Part shown: positions 26,661 to 39,100 of the stretch, piece by piece | How positions within the stretch are numbered: the stretch's first letter is position 1 | How the letters are laid out: every line of letters begins with the position of its first letter | Assembly: GCA_013398615.1 (NCBI GenBank) | Contig: VZSR01001854.1 | Coordinates: 8,569,053-8,633,052, forward strand | From: Brachypodius melanocephalos | Taxonomy: Eukaryota; Chordata; Aves; Passeriformes; Pycnonotidae | DNA: 64,000 bases | Direction of reading: 5' to 3' | Notes under the pieces: model-generated | What the model saw: only the letters and a program-made list of their open reading frames with translations | What the model was told of the DNA's origin: nothing | Databases searched by the model: none | Translations under genes and position numbers: made by a program

Positions 26661-26806
26661 TGAAATTTTCAGAATGATCACTTAAAAGCCTCCTTGTTTT
26701 TTTCAAATGAATGTATATTGTTCATACATTAATTGAAATTTTCAGAATGATCACTTAAAAGCTTCCTTGTTTTTTTCAAACGAATGTTTATTTTTGGTAC
26801 ATTTAC
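26661..26806. repeat. Two-copy 73-bp tandem duplication
   Basis: Copy 1 (26661-26733) and copy 2 (26734-26806) both start TGAAATTTTCAGAATGATCA. The first 53 bp of the two copies differ at only two positions, while the last 20 bp are clearly diverged. There are no target-site duplications or ends that would make it a transposon. Confidence 0.85.
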
Positions 26807-29800
26807 TTAGTAATTTTGGTATCAGTAGGTGGAATACATACTTTAATCTAAACTTCGTAAGAATATTAGCCAGAGCTTTGCAATTACTTTCATCCAAACC
26901 GATGTATTTAATACTGCAGTATAACCTTGCTTAGTTTTCAAAATAAATTTGCAAAGGGAGTGGATTACTCTGAAGATAATTAATGTGATATGGAGGGGTT
27001 TTCTAATCTCTATGTCATTATTTGAAACTGACTTACATTAAGTAACCTGGCGCGCCAAGTGGAATTTGAACCCTTCTTCCAGGCATAGCAATATAGTAGG
27101 AAACAAGGCTGTGCCATGAAGCAGACTACCCAAAGAAAGTTGTTCTGTCAACACTATTAAAACTGCCCAGAGTGGCTGAACTGTATTCCCACAGCAAATA
27201 CACTACAGATATAGAAAACAAGCAGTGATCTTCCAAGTACCGAGGTCTTCAGTAAAAGTTCCAACCATTATTACAGAAGAACCATTATGGACCCCACTGG
27301 ATTAGAATTATGGCAGCCAGAAACAAGAAAAAGCAGAGATGGGGAGCAAGTATGCAGCCACTGAAATGTGAGGCTAAGGACCACCTCTCTGTGTTGACAG
27401 CTGTGATGCACCATTTTGACAATGCAATTCCACTGAGGATCTCTAATCTTCATTTAAGTATTGTTGGATATTGTTAGTGAATTTTCCACATGTTTTAAGT
27501 GTACAAAGCACCTTGCTCTATCAATGCAAATTTTTACCTATGTTTATTAATTATGTTCATTGACAGCCAAAAGCATGTAAGATGTTTAACAGTGATGAAA
27601 ATTGATGGCCTGGTGGAATGTGCAAAAGGTTCACTAGAAACTCGTGACTAATGGCCAGAAGTCAACATTACCACAAGCATAAAACTAGAGTAACTGCAAG
27701 AATGATTCCAGGCCAATTAAGGTTCAGTAAACATTCAGCATCTGTGGGTTCCTTCTGGTTAAGCCATTCATTAAGCCAGAATGAAGGGTTTATGCACATA
27801 ATTCTGTACCATTTTTCCTTTATGCTTAAGTAAGAAGCAGCTCCCTAAAGGTCTCCCAAGGTCTGAATCTTTCACTGCATTTAATCACTTTTGTTGTCTT
27901 TCCTTCTTCTTTGCAGCAATTTTGCCTGAATACTCCTGGGACTGGTGTTGCATTACAGATTCATCAATGATTTGCTGCTTACTCTACATTATCCCACAAG
28001 TGCTGAGGCAAACAGTTCCTTGCCAGGATCAAATAATCCTCTATATTCGCCTGCAGTTTAAAATCTTGTTAATGTTGACACTTCTGACGAAAGCTCCACA
28101 ATGACACTGGAATGTGTGAAACCTGCAGGCTTTGGTGACTGCCACATAAACAGGTACCCAGGGCACAAAGTTTTTTCTAGGTCCTCTATTTGCCCACAGC
28201 AGCATAATCAACTCAGGCAACATTTTTACCAAATAGAACAGCTAACACAGCCTCTGTCTGGAGGTGATGCTGCTGATGGGTGACAGAGAGACTGCTTGCT
28301 ATCCTATGCTGCTAAACTAGCGTGTCCGAGGATTTTGCTCTAAAGTCAATTAACTTTAATGGAAAGACTCCAAATTGCTTCAATGATCTTTGGATCAAGC
28401 TCAATAAGAACTAATTAGGTCTCCATTCCAAAGGTTAGTTGGCAGAATTATTAATGGATTTTTGTTTGTTTGTTTTTAATATTGGACAAGAGAGTATTTT
28501 GAAATTATTTAGAGGAACTGACATAATTTGGAAAGTCATGAGTTGCAAATACAGGTGCCAGTATTAAAAAAATTAATTTCAGGTAAACAGACGAGTGAAA
28601 AATTTTACACGCTGTGCAAATGAGGTCCACTTCATGGGGACAAAGGAAACACAAAGTAAAGTTAGTGACACCTGTAATTTAGTTTTGTGGTATTTACTAC
28701 ACTCCCTAGCCTTACCAAACCTTGCATGTGTTTTACATGAGTACAACTTGGTTCACTGATGATAGCCTCCAATTCTGACAACAAAATCTAGGACCAGGAC
28801 TGGACTTTTCAGAACTCATCTCACTCCCTCTGCTGAAAATCTCCTCCTGTGTCAAGAGTTATGTGTCTGAAAAACTTACCACAGGGGAGAACATGAAGAA
28901 AGGCTGTGATGAAGGTTCCTCATGTGGGAGTGAAACCACAGCAAATGCCTGTGCAGTCTCAGCACTTCCTACAATTTATTTATTCTGTCAGCAGATCATC
29001 ACCTGCAAATCAAATTAGGAAATGCTCGGAATCCGAAAGTCACAAATTACACCATTTATGTCACAATTTTCCTCCTACATTTCCTTCCTTTCTTTTCCTG
29101 GAAAACCACAGGAAATACTAGAAGTTCAAAGTACAGTAAATATAATCTAATCAAATTGCATTTATAGCATACAAGACAGGAAACAGAGATGTAGTTCTTC
29201 ACTATGAATTGGTCAGAAAACAAAATGATTTAACTTGAAATGTAGTGTTCAAAAAAATACCTAAATTCACTCTTTGGAGACTAGAGTCAAATTCTCTCTG
29301 GCACTAACAAAATGTCATGTCATTTTCTGGAAGAACAAGGTCTGCACTTTTGCTGCTGAGCTCTGAAGACCTAGTTATAGGAGGAGAGGAGAATCTGTCT
29401 TGGTGGTATAGTGGAGGGGATGAGAGAAAAGTCATAGCTCACACCTTTACACTGTGCATACAAAGGCAGAGACTCAAAAAAACTTTTCCTGTGGATAGGG
29501 ACTGCCCTTCTTTCTCCCTGACAGGGACTAGCCCTCCTTGAAATACAAGAGAATAAAGGAGGGCTGCTCCCCTCTCCTCCATCTCCTGTCCACCTTGCAG
29601 TCACCAAAGGAATATGTTCAAATGAATTCCAGCACGGAGATTTTCCACAGGCTGTACCACCTACCCCTTTGCCAGAGGTCTTGTCAGCTGAAATGTGTGC
29701 CTGCTCTGTACCAGCTCCAAGTCAAGGTCACCCACTGTCTTAAAGCAGATGAGACACCAGGATACAATTATGATGTGCTGAAGGTTACCTGATGGAAGTC

Positions 29801-30013
29801 AGGGTGGGCACAGCAATATGCACACACATCACTTGTTCTGTGTCTGGACACAAACCCTTGGCAACCAGGTTTGGGCTGAGGGCTGGGCTGCAGTTCACAG
29901 TTCTCTTGCAGAGATTCAGGTTGACTGTGCAGCTCTGGTGTTTAGAAGTAGTGACACTTGAGCTGAATACAATGAAGGGCAAACAGCCTTTCTGAAAATC
30001 AGTTTCTCAACAG

Positions 30014-30222
30014 TCACAGAGTCATAGAACCATAGAATGGTTTGGCTTGGAAGGGATCTTAAAAATCATTGAGTTCCAATCCCTCTGACATGGGCAGAGA
30101 CATCTTCCACTAATGAGGTTTCTCTAAGCCCCATCTAACTTGGCTTTGAATATTTCCATGGATGGGGCACCTAACACTTCCCTGGGCAAGGTCTTGTAAT
30201 AGCACTGAGCAACAGTTACTCA
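30014..30222 (-). mobile_element. CR1 LINE 3' fragment
   Basis: The left end carries the antisense of the CR1 tail (GAGTCATAGAACCATAGAAT), followed by the antisense 3' region (TGGTTTGGCTTGGAAGGGAT, GGGCAGAGACATCTTCCACT, TGGATGGGGCACCTAACACT). The element is 5'-truncated, fading out near 30222, as is typical for CR1. It has many substitutions relative to the family pattern, so it is an old copy. No coding capacity remains. Confidence 0.92.
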
Positions 30223-32524
30223 GATTTTGAATTAACACACAGACAATAAAAATATTTTGGATTATTATGAAGAAAAATTGGAAGAGCTTAGATGCACTAC
30301 ATCTCTGTGCCAAGTCCAGACTAAAGTCTCAATTAGGATGTGTAAGCATCTTTGAAACCTGTGTGAAAAATAATAACAAAACTTGCATGAAATTATGCCC
30401 AGTCAACCAGAATGATCCACAATGTGGAAGTTTTTAACAAGCTGCTGCCCAGATTTTTTGACATGTTTTAAAGGAAGCCATCCTGATTGCCCCTGTAGAG
30501 ACGAGTGCTCTAAACTTAATGGCTGTCCAAAGAGGACAAGACAAAGATTTAACGACTCAGTAGACATGACTGCCTAGACCTCTGCTGCCAGGTTGGAAAT
30601 GACAAATGATTTGTTAATAAAGAAGCTTTCTTTTTGTATTATTTTTGCCAATGAAGTGAAAACAGAGCATTGATTAACTAATCCAAGCTGAGAAAATTCC
30701 ATCCAAATTGGATGAGAGCTTTCAGATCATCAGCTTCAGACAAGGTTTTAAGCCTTTGAAATACAACTTTTGCTTGTTGCTTGATGCTTAAAGATACCTA
30801 TCCTGGAGCCACAGACAGTAATTGATGTCAAGCTGACACTGTAGTTCACTGATGAATTTCAGTTGTGTGGGCACAACACTTGTGTGGAAAAAATGCTTTC
30901 TGTCTCAAATGCTACGAACTGAGAGAAAGGATTAATAGAGACATCAACAAAAAAGTTCTCTGCACAAATAGAGTATAGCTGAAGAATACCAATGGCTCAA
31001 CATGCTTCTGACTCAAAATCACCCTTCTCTTCCACCTGTCAGATGAAATCATTTGTACAAAAATTCAGACTGAGCATTTCACTCACAATATTAGGTTTCT
31101 GCACAGCTAAAATTCTAAATTCATATCCTGTGGAATAATTTTACGAAAGTCATCCCATGTATTTAACAGTAAATAAAAACTAGGTGTCTAGAGGTAATTA
31201 AAAATATTTGCAGTTTTTTTTCCTCTTGCAGAAAAGAATTTTCCAGGGGAGTTTTAAATACAAGCTTTGACGCTCACAGATATTAAAGTTTGAGTGACTC
31301 ATATTCTCATTCCCTTGTGAAGCTACATTACTAGACTGTATTTTCCTCAATTCATCACAGAATAGGCTATGTCCACAGCCATAAAGCAGACAGAGCAGCA
31401 AGTCATGGAACACTAGGTCCAAACAGGAAAACAGGCCCCTAAGTAGAACAGGAACAGTAAGCATCTAAATTGTAATACTCAGAAGTCATTATGGAGTCTT
31501 ATTTAAATTTAAAAAATATATAAATTTTTAAGGTGACTACTTGGCATCTGGGGAGGTGGGGATTATTAAAATAGACTTGCAAAAAAACATGCCCATTCAC
31601 TACAAATATCCTAACACACCCATAGAAAACCGCTGCAATGAAAAATTTTCACCTTAATCAGGTCAGTTTGTCTGGATGACTGCTGGGTAAACACCTATGC
31701 CATTCTATTTATATTGCAGCTTTTGCTCCAGAGCTAGGAAAAATCAACATAGATATATAAGCCAAGTCAAAAATATGCTTTATTTTTAACAGATAAGCAT
31801 TGAAAGAAATGGTTGGGGTTTTTTTCAACTAGTGATCTGTATATTTTACACATCCAAAAATTAAACCAATTATTTTGTGTCTCTGGATTTTAAATTTACA
31901 CCTATCATTTTACACTCTGTTAGCAAATGGATTGTCCCTCATGTAGAAGAATCATTTTCCTGAAAAGTTCATGCAGGACTACAAATCCTAAGGCTAAGAT
32001 CTTGATCTGAAAATCTTGTTCGGAAAACAAGCACAGATACGGGAAGGAGCAAATTTCCCTTACAATGGTTGATCAGCCCTATTTAACCTATTATCTCCAC
32101 ATTCTTGATTGAAAAGTTTCTAATTATTTGAATACCTCTGTCTTACCAGGAAAAAAAAAACCAAAAAAAACCAAAAAAAAACCCCAAAACCCCAACAAAA
32201 CCTCAAAACAATCAGAATAAGAGAACAAATATTTGTGTTGACTGTTTTAAAAAAGAAACTGAGGATAAAACATTATCGGTGATAAAATTATTTGGATTTT
32301 TTTATTGCTACTGAAATGAATTACTGAGCATAAGATTTGTTGGGTGAGTAATTGCAACACTGGTGCCAGGGGAGACCTTCTTGTAGGACTCTTTGCAATA
32401 CTGTGGTGGTACCTGGAATTCTATTCATAGTCCAAGTACCATCTTGATTAGATTTTCCTTGAAATTCCTTAATATAACATTGTGTAAGCACTTCCTCAAA
32501 ATTTGTTGTTTTTCTTTTTATAAA
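30223..32524. other. Intergenic DNA between two CR1 copies
   Basis: No gene or mobile element was recognised. An A-rich low-complexity tract of CCAAAAAA-type units closes the interval at 32151-32213. Confidence 0.5.
32151..32213. repeat. A-rich CCAAAA/CAAAA low-complexity tract
   Basis: Runs of A interrupted by CC or C in a semi-regular pattern. It may be a decayed retroelement tail or a simple repeat. Confidence 0.75.
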
Positions 32525-32525
32525 C

Positions 32526-32755
32526 CATAGGATCATAAAATGAATCATAGAATGGTTTGTGTTGCAAGGGGCCTTAAAGATCATCTAGTCCCAACCCTCC
32601 CCTGCCCTGGACAGGGACACCTCTCACCAGACATGGCTGCTGAAGGCCTTGAACACTGCCAGGTTTGTACCTCCCTGGACAACCTGTTCCAGTATTTCTC
32701 CACCCTGACAGTAAGAAATTTCTTCATAATTACAGTTATACTAAGAACTATTTCT
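32526..32755 (-). mobile_element. CR1 LINE 3' fragment
   Basis: It begins with the antisense tail repeat (TGAATCATAGAATGG) and continues through GGGGCCTTAAAGATCATCTA, CCCTGGACAGGGACACCTCT, CCTGGACAACCTGTTCCAGT and CACCCTGACAGTAAGAAATT, the diagnostic order of the antisense CR1 3' region. It is 5'-truncated near 32755. It is better preserved than the copy at 30 kb. Confidence 0.95.
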
Positions 32756-34899
32756 TTCTAAATAGACTACATAGTTTCACTGCCTGAGAGGGAAGTAATA
32801 GCTCTGTACATACATGAAATGGCACACTTCAAAACAGAATTCTGCTTCCATTTCTTTCCTGCTTTGATGTGAAGATGACATAGCAAGTAAGTAGTGAAAC
32901 ACGTACAGATTCCTCACTAACCTCTCCTGTATATTTCTGAAACACACAGAAGTGACATTCCAGCTGACTTTTACCAGTCAAACTTAAATTCACAATGCTG
33001 CTGAAGTAAACACATGTAGTTACACATGAAAGAGATTTGAAGAGGGTCTTTTTCATTCTCAGAGCAAAATGTTACACAATTCAAAGCAGTTACGTCTATT
33101 AGAAACAAATTTTTTTTTTCATTAACTCATTATTTTAAATATATTTCATAATTTATTTGTAGTGGGGAAAGGATTTATAAGTAGCAACCACAGGAGAGTC
33201 AAAATTCAGGTCACATTTGTGCAGCTCACCAGCTAATCTGAAAATCTAAACCTACTGAGACTTTCTGATATCTTCTCAGAACTGTGTGTCATATTACTTA
33301 TGAATAGACTCAATTCAAAAGAAAGCTTTTAAAATACAAAAAAATATTTTCTGCATTGTCATCTACTTCTTTTTTCAGTCTGTTCATCTCTTTTACTCAA
33401 TATTTTCTAATTAACAGACAAATTGGGTTTTGACCCATCCACTGCCTCCTCCCTGTGACAGATTAATGGCTAATGCATAATCCCACTGGATTGGCTACAA
33501 AATGCAATAGCTGCAGTAGAGAACATACCACACTTTCTACTTTTACCAATTGCTTTGTGTATGGTGACAGATTATTAAAGTGAAACAACAGGAAGATAAA
33601 TGAAATTTTGTCTCCTTTCATTCCCAGTATCCTACTGAAATCTCCTACTCCTACTAGCAATGGGAGTGGGTGAAAATAGGAACAAAACCTTCCTGTAACT
33701 GAGAAATTGAGAAGTCAAGGGGACTGGGTGCAGCTACAGGTTGTGCTGCAGGTGAGTGACACTGGCTTCTTTCCCACCTGTCACAGTAACCGAGAGAATG
33801 ATGTTTGCTTCCTTTGGCACTGAATGTATTTTACATATTTCAGTTGCAAGCTCTTGGGGGCACAGTCAACTGCTAAATATGCTTTTCTACTGTTAGTGCA
33901 ACACAGCCATGACACATCTTGAGACTTAACAAAAAATCCAAGTAATAAGTAGTTACCAAGGAACTTTTTTCCATGCAACAATTTAGTTCTGTGAAAGACC
34001 ATTTTCCCAAGCACTCAGAACAGTTCTTGTACATTTGCAAATCACCAGTGTGCCAAAAGAAAATCTAATAATACTTAAAAGACAGAAATAAAACACGAGT
34101 TGATTGGCAAAAAGGCTATTAGAGAAATACTGGGCACCTGAACAAATCCCTGCATTCTTCAGTTTCCAAGCAGTTTCATCTTCCAAAACGTTTTGCATTT
34201 CTTTTGATACTGCATGTGTATCTCTTAAACAGCTTTTACAGCACAGCTAAAAAAGCCACAGCTAAAAAAGCCATGTGAAAAAATGCTGCACCTGGTGAAA
34301 GTACTTCAAGGAATGTAGACCCTAATCTGTAACTCTTTTCTCTCACAAATAATCGTCATAGCTTTGATTCTGACATGAGTAGGATTATTCATATAAGAGC
34401 GAAGAAAAGTAGGTATGGGAACTTTAGAATTGCACTAACATAGTAAAGCATTGTAAAATGACAATAAAAATGGCATTTAAACTCTTTTGAGTCATGCCTA
34501 TGCTGCAGTACAGAAAAGGGACAGTAAATTGAACAAGTAGCTTCTACAAAGTTGCAGCCAGCAACCAAGCAGGACCTTGGAATATGGAGGTACTGGAAAT
34601 AAGCAGAGTTCACACAATGCCAAAAGTACTGTCCACAAGCCAGAAACATCTAAGAAGTCAGGAAGTACAAAGATAAAGTTTGAACTCCCATGAACTTAAC
34701 TCACTTCTGTCCTGCAAAAAAATTGAAAGAACACAGTAAAAGGCTCTTTGGTAGTATAAACAAAAAAAATACCCACAAGGAAAAATGTTATGCCATGGTG
34801 GAGGAAGTATGGAAAAGAGATTAAAGAAAACAGAAGGAAGGCCTCGACTAAGTCGTTTCCCCCAATTTTCAATCAGAAATTTTTAGGTTAAATATATAG
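32756..34899. other. Intergenic DNA
   Basis: No gene seen. A small 15-bp tandem duplication (CACAGCTAAAAAAGC, twice) lies at 34242-34271. The rest is unique AT-rich sequence. Confidence 0.45.
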
Positions 34900-36150
34900 A
34901 AAAAGATAGGGTGAATAACAAGAATGTGGATATGCAAATAGAAACTACCACAGCTAGCAAAAAACTCGATTCAAAAAGTTAATGTTTGGAGTCTGATTAA
35001 TCACCATCTCACACTTCTAAAAATTTCTCTCACGTGTAATGCTGGTCCAATGATGAATATTTTTAATAGCACCATCTAGTTGGGGGAGCGAAGCTGAAAA
35101 ATAGGAGATATGTTTTCTTTACTTACAAAAAAATCTGTGAAGAAAATAAGAGGAGATGGCAGTTGGGAAATTGCAAGCTATTTCATTGGATCTCATTGGT
35201 AAGAAAGGTTTTAAAATACATTTTGAGAGAGACAATATATAAAGACACAATACATAAAGAGCTAAATGAAAAATGAGACAAAGTGCAACAGGATTTTAGC
35301 AAGAGGACACCATATAAATCATCCATATAGTTTTCTTAGATGAGGTAAAAGATTTTGTGAACAAATGAAGTGTAATAGATCTCATCTTTCAGGACTGTAG
35401 CAATGCATTTGACATTGTTTTATACACTATTAAGGAATCTGAGGACTAAGACTTTTTGCATAGTTAAACAGCTAAAGGAGAAATAATAGCAAGTAAGTGC
35501 CATTAAAGAAGGAATGTATCAAATCAATTAAGATTAGCAGCGGGTCTTCAGGACCCATTCTGAGGCTGCTGTTGTCCTTCCATAGCTCTTGATCACTGTG
35601 ATCAAGGTAGAAGAGTACCTGCACACTCTAATGTCAATAGAGTAGTGAAAGTATACAAATGGAGTGGCTTGAAGATGTGAGCCAAAGAAAAAGAGTAAGC
35701 AACAAGGCCCAGGGCAGAAAATGAAAATGTAACCTGGGAGATGACCCAGTAATGACAAATGAGGACTATGGTTGTCAATGAGAGAGTGACTAAACAGGTA
35801 ACATGATGAAAAAGGCAAGTGAGACTGTAGGACACGAGAATGGGTATTTCCAGTAGAACCTGGGAGACAAGGAGATTTCCCACCCAAAGACACTGACAGA
35901 GCTGAGTTGTTTAGCACACCAAGAGAAGAGCTAACTAAGCATATAACTGCTGCCTAGAAATGCCTTGAGGAAGATGCCTCCAGGTAGAAGTAGTATTATC
36001 TAATGCAAGGAGCAACAAGAGCATGGTGAGGGAAGGCAGCTGTACATGCCACACACTCATCTAGGCTGTACAGAAGGGAAGCAGCTGTAAGCCTATGAGT
36101 TTCTCCTATGAATTTCTCAGTCTCTCAGACAGAAGAGTGGGGGCAAAATT
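34900..36150 (+). mobile_element. Ancient decayed CR1/L2-type LINE with reverse-transcriptase remnant
   Basis: On the plus strand from 35336 the frame reads LDEVKDFVNK, then a stop, then SVIDLIFQDCSNAFDIV. This aligns by eye with the non-LTR reverse-transcriptase block whose usual form is 'VDLIYLDFSKAFDTV'. Further on, TTCAGGACCCATTCTGAGGC (35549-35568) fits the codons for the following 'QGS-LGP-L' block. GAGTTGTTTAGCACACCAAG (35902-35921), followed by GCCTAGAAATGCC, fits the C-terminal part of CR1-like ORF2. The order and spacing match one degenerate element. Many stops and frameshifts show that it is long dead. The boundaries are approximate. A 127-codon minus-strand open frame inside it (35534-35917) is a shadow. 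Confidence 0.62.
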
Positions 36151-39100
36151 ACAGCCTTGGAGTTGGAGGGTGAGACACAGCTGGCAGTACCACATGCTAT
36201 AACACCCTCTACAACTACCTGGACCCAATGCTTCCATCCACTGGTGACAGAGCGTCCTTTAGCTCTTCCATTATTAGTGTGGTACTGATATTATTACTGC
36301 TTTGATGCTACTAGTTTCATTTTGGGGGACATATCCAGCACACCATTCCATTTTTCACGTATGCCTTTCATTACAAAATCCATGTAAAACTAATTACACA
36401 GATAAAGGCTTTTGCGATAATGCAGGCTACTTGCAAGTGCAAATAAATAGAAGAATGTATTTGAACAGCTAGTGCTCACACAAATATAACATTAATAATA
36501 ATTAAGTGTTTTCTGAAATAATTAATTAATAATCATTATTTTGTGAAATAATTCAAGGCAAGCTGCCGAACTGTTCCTAAATTATTAGCTGCTTAGAAGA
36601 AGTTTGTCAGATGGGTGCTCTAAAGAGAAATTTAACAGAAACTGTATTTTTAGAACTTGTGGAGAGATGCATTTCTCCTGAAGAGAGTGAAGATTTGGCA
36701 CTTCATATGAGCAGAGAGGATCTGGCCCAAACATTCTTGTTTGCAAATGATGACTACTATATTATTCATTTTGTCTTGGCACAGTCAGTCAATAGAGGGA
36801 GTGCAGCAGAATAAAAAAGCCTTTTCTCTATTTGCTGATGACATTTTTAGCACATTAAGGGAGAAATCTGAAGAACCACAGTAATTTCTACACCCTAGAA
36901 AATGTCTTGAGCAGAGAGAAAAGGACAGAGAGGACATCAGGAGTTGCAAAACACAAAACTAAACAGAAAAATGTCTCTAAAAAGCGAATGTGAAGTAATA
37001 ATCTTTAAAATACATTGTAAGAAAGTATTTGAAAGAACCTTTTCAGGAAATTGTGCCTATTTATACCCATTAAGTTTACACTTGAAAAGAAATCAGTGGA
37101 TACTATACTGGGGATGAATCTAATCCTTGTATCCAAAATAATAAATTCAAGGGATTAGCCAGGACCGCAGCATTTTTTTATCAAACAGAATTCATTTGTA
37201 TCCATCCTCACATTACCAGAAAAGTAACTCTCTCCTAATTAGCAGATCTTGAACATTAACCTTTTGTCTTGACTGCAATCACTTCGATTAGTGGTAATGT
37301 TCAGCCTCCTCAAAACTTCTTCTTTCATAAATTGACTATTCCCATGGTAACAGCTGCTACTTTCATTCCACAAACACCAAGAAAATGTGATTTCCTTTAT
37401 ATCAGTGGGCCAGACTGGCGATGCAACTTTGGCCTTTGTCAATGCTTTTCTCAGATAAAACTGTTTATTCCAGAAGAAGAGGAAACAGGTGCAAGCACAA
37501 TTCAGGAAGCAGTTGTCAACTAACCCATGAAGCAGGTTTGGCAATGCTTTGAAAGCAAGCTGTCAGACAGCCTACCTGCAATGCCAATATGTTCTGTGGA
37601 TGCACGGGGGAAGGACAAGCACGTTCTACAGCAGCCACCATACTTAAATCAATATTTTCCATGAGTTGTTGTTTGGATGGTATTTTATTTCCTTTTTGCT
37701 TGTTTCATCGGTGGATCCACAAACAATAGGCAAGACATCATCTTAATACCTCCACAAAAATAGTTGAGAAATGTAAATCAAGGATTTTCATTCAAAGAAT
37801 ATTGAACTTTAGCCAAAAAGAATACAAATTCATTGCTGAGATGCTGACACAGCTTTAACGATTGGTGTCTTCATCTTCAATGCTCACTCAGACCCGTCTG
37901 TAAACAAAGTCCAATCTCAGCTGAAGTGAATTCCCAAAGTAGCATCAACTTTGGTGGGACCAGCAAACATTCACAACAAAGGTACTTTTTCCCTAGCGAG
38001 TCATGCACAATTTTTCTGAGTTTATCAAATCTGAGGCTTTTTCCAGAAAACCCATCTGTTGCCTATGAACTCATCTGATACCTTCACCTTCTTTGAAACT
38101 GAAGTTTTCCAAGTCAATCTGTCAGGGTGAGAATGGATAAAGTGAGATTCACATCTACTTCTCCAGCAATCCACTGAAATAATCAAGTTTTCCCTTAGTC
38201 ACAAATGTAAGATTCTGTCAGAAAATAGAACTGCAATTTTCCAAAGTTAGAATTGCATGCTCAGTTTCTTAAATTGGTCTTTAAAATACATTTTTAATTT
38301 TTTTATGAAATTTTTAGCACTCACATAAAGGACTGGCAGACAGCAAAGAGACTGAAAAATTAAACACAACTCTAGAAGTTTTTTTTTTCCTTCTCCTTAA
38401 TTCCTCATTAACTCTTTCAGCACCAGACCAGGTGATTGCATAACTAATCCCTGTCGTTAATTAGACACTTTGAAAACCTGGACACTATCTGGCATCAGGC
38501 CTACTCTCTTTAGCCAAAACTATCAAGTGTTTGAGGACAGAAACATCACGGATCTGCTTTTATGAAAGTGAACAGTCAGCAGCTGGAATTGTGCAGCCTA
38601 CATAAACTCTGTCTCTGCTCATTCCAGCAGATGTTAAGATTGCTCAGAAATGGACTAATTTCTGACCCTCATGTCTGAGCATTTATCATGCTTCTATATC
38701 TGCATGTTTTGTTGCCATCTGAAGGTACCAAACCCAATTCCAACAGTAAAGCCCGCAGCTTCTCCCACTGTAGCCGAAAAGGAAAATGCCACTAGTTAGG
38801 AATGAATAGGAGGCTGTAAATATATTGCAAGCACTAAGTTTTTATATTTACACGAGTATCACACTGTATGCCATTCAGACTCAAAACTTCACTCTGACTT
38901 GGGATCATAATCAGAAAGGGGCCAAATTAAATGTCTCAGTTCTGGGCTCACATTGGGGAAGTCTGGGTTTGAGCTGGCACCCAGCATTCCAAGCTCATGT
39001 TTATTTTCACTCCAGCTCCAAAAAAAAAATTGGTGAATAATCCAGAACTGCTCATCCAGGAAAGATTCCAAAGGCTTGCCAAGTTCCAGACTACAGTCCA

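Larger units (their letters stand above)
16346..30013. other. Gene-free intergenic DNA
   Basis: A long stretch with no supportable gene. It includes poly(T) at 17351-17365, a 10-bp perfect inverted repeat at 18394-18421, a possibly decayed reading frame at 22.08-22.50 kb, T/G-rich tracts at 19608-19640 and 26168-26222, and a 73-bp tandem duplication at 26661. The longest open frames (138-150 codons around 19.6 and 20.4 kb, minus strand) have low-complexity or lysine-rich ends, stops close by and no splice-site support. Confidence 0.5.

Noticed and set aside
35534..35917. 127- and 93-codon minus-strand frames
   Set aside because: They are antisense to the decayed LINE and are shadows of it.
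36611..36814. 67-codon plus-strand frame with acidic, protein-like composition
   Set aside because: Short, isolated, no splice sites and no family recognised. A LINE relic or chance are both possible.
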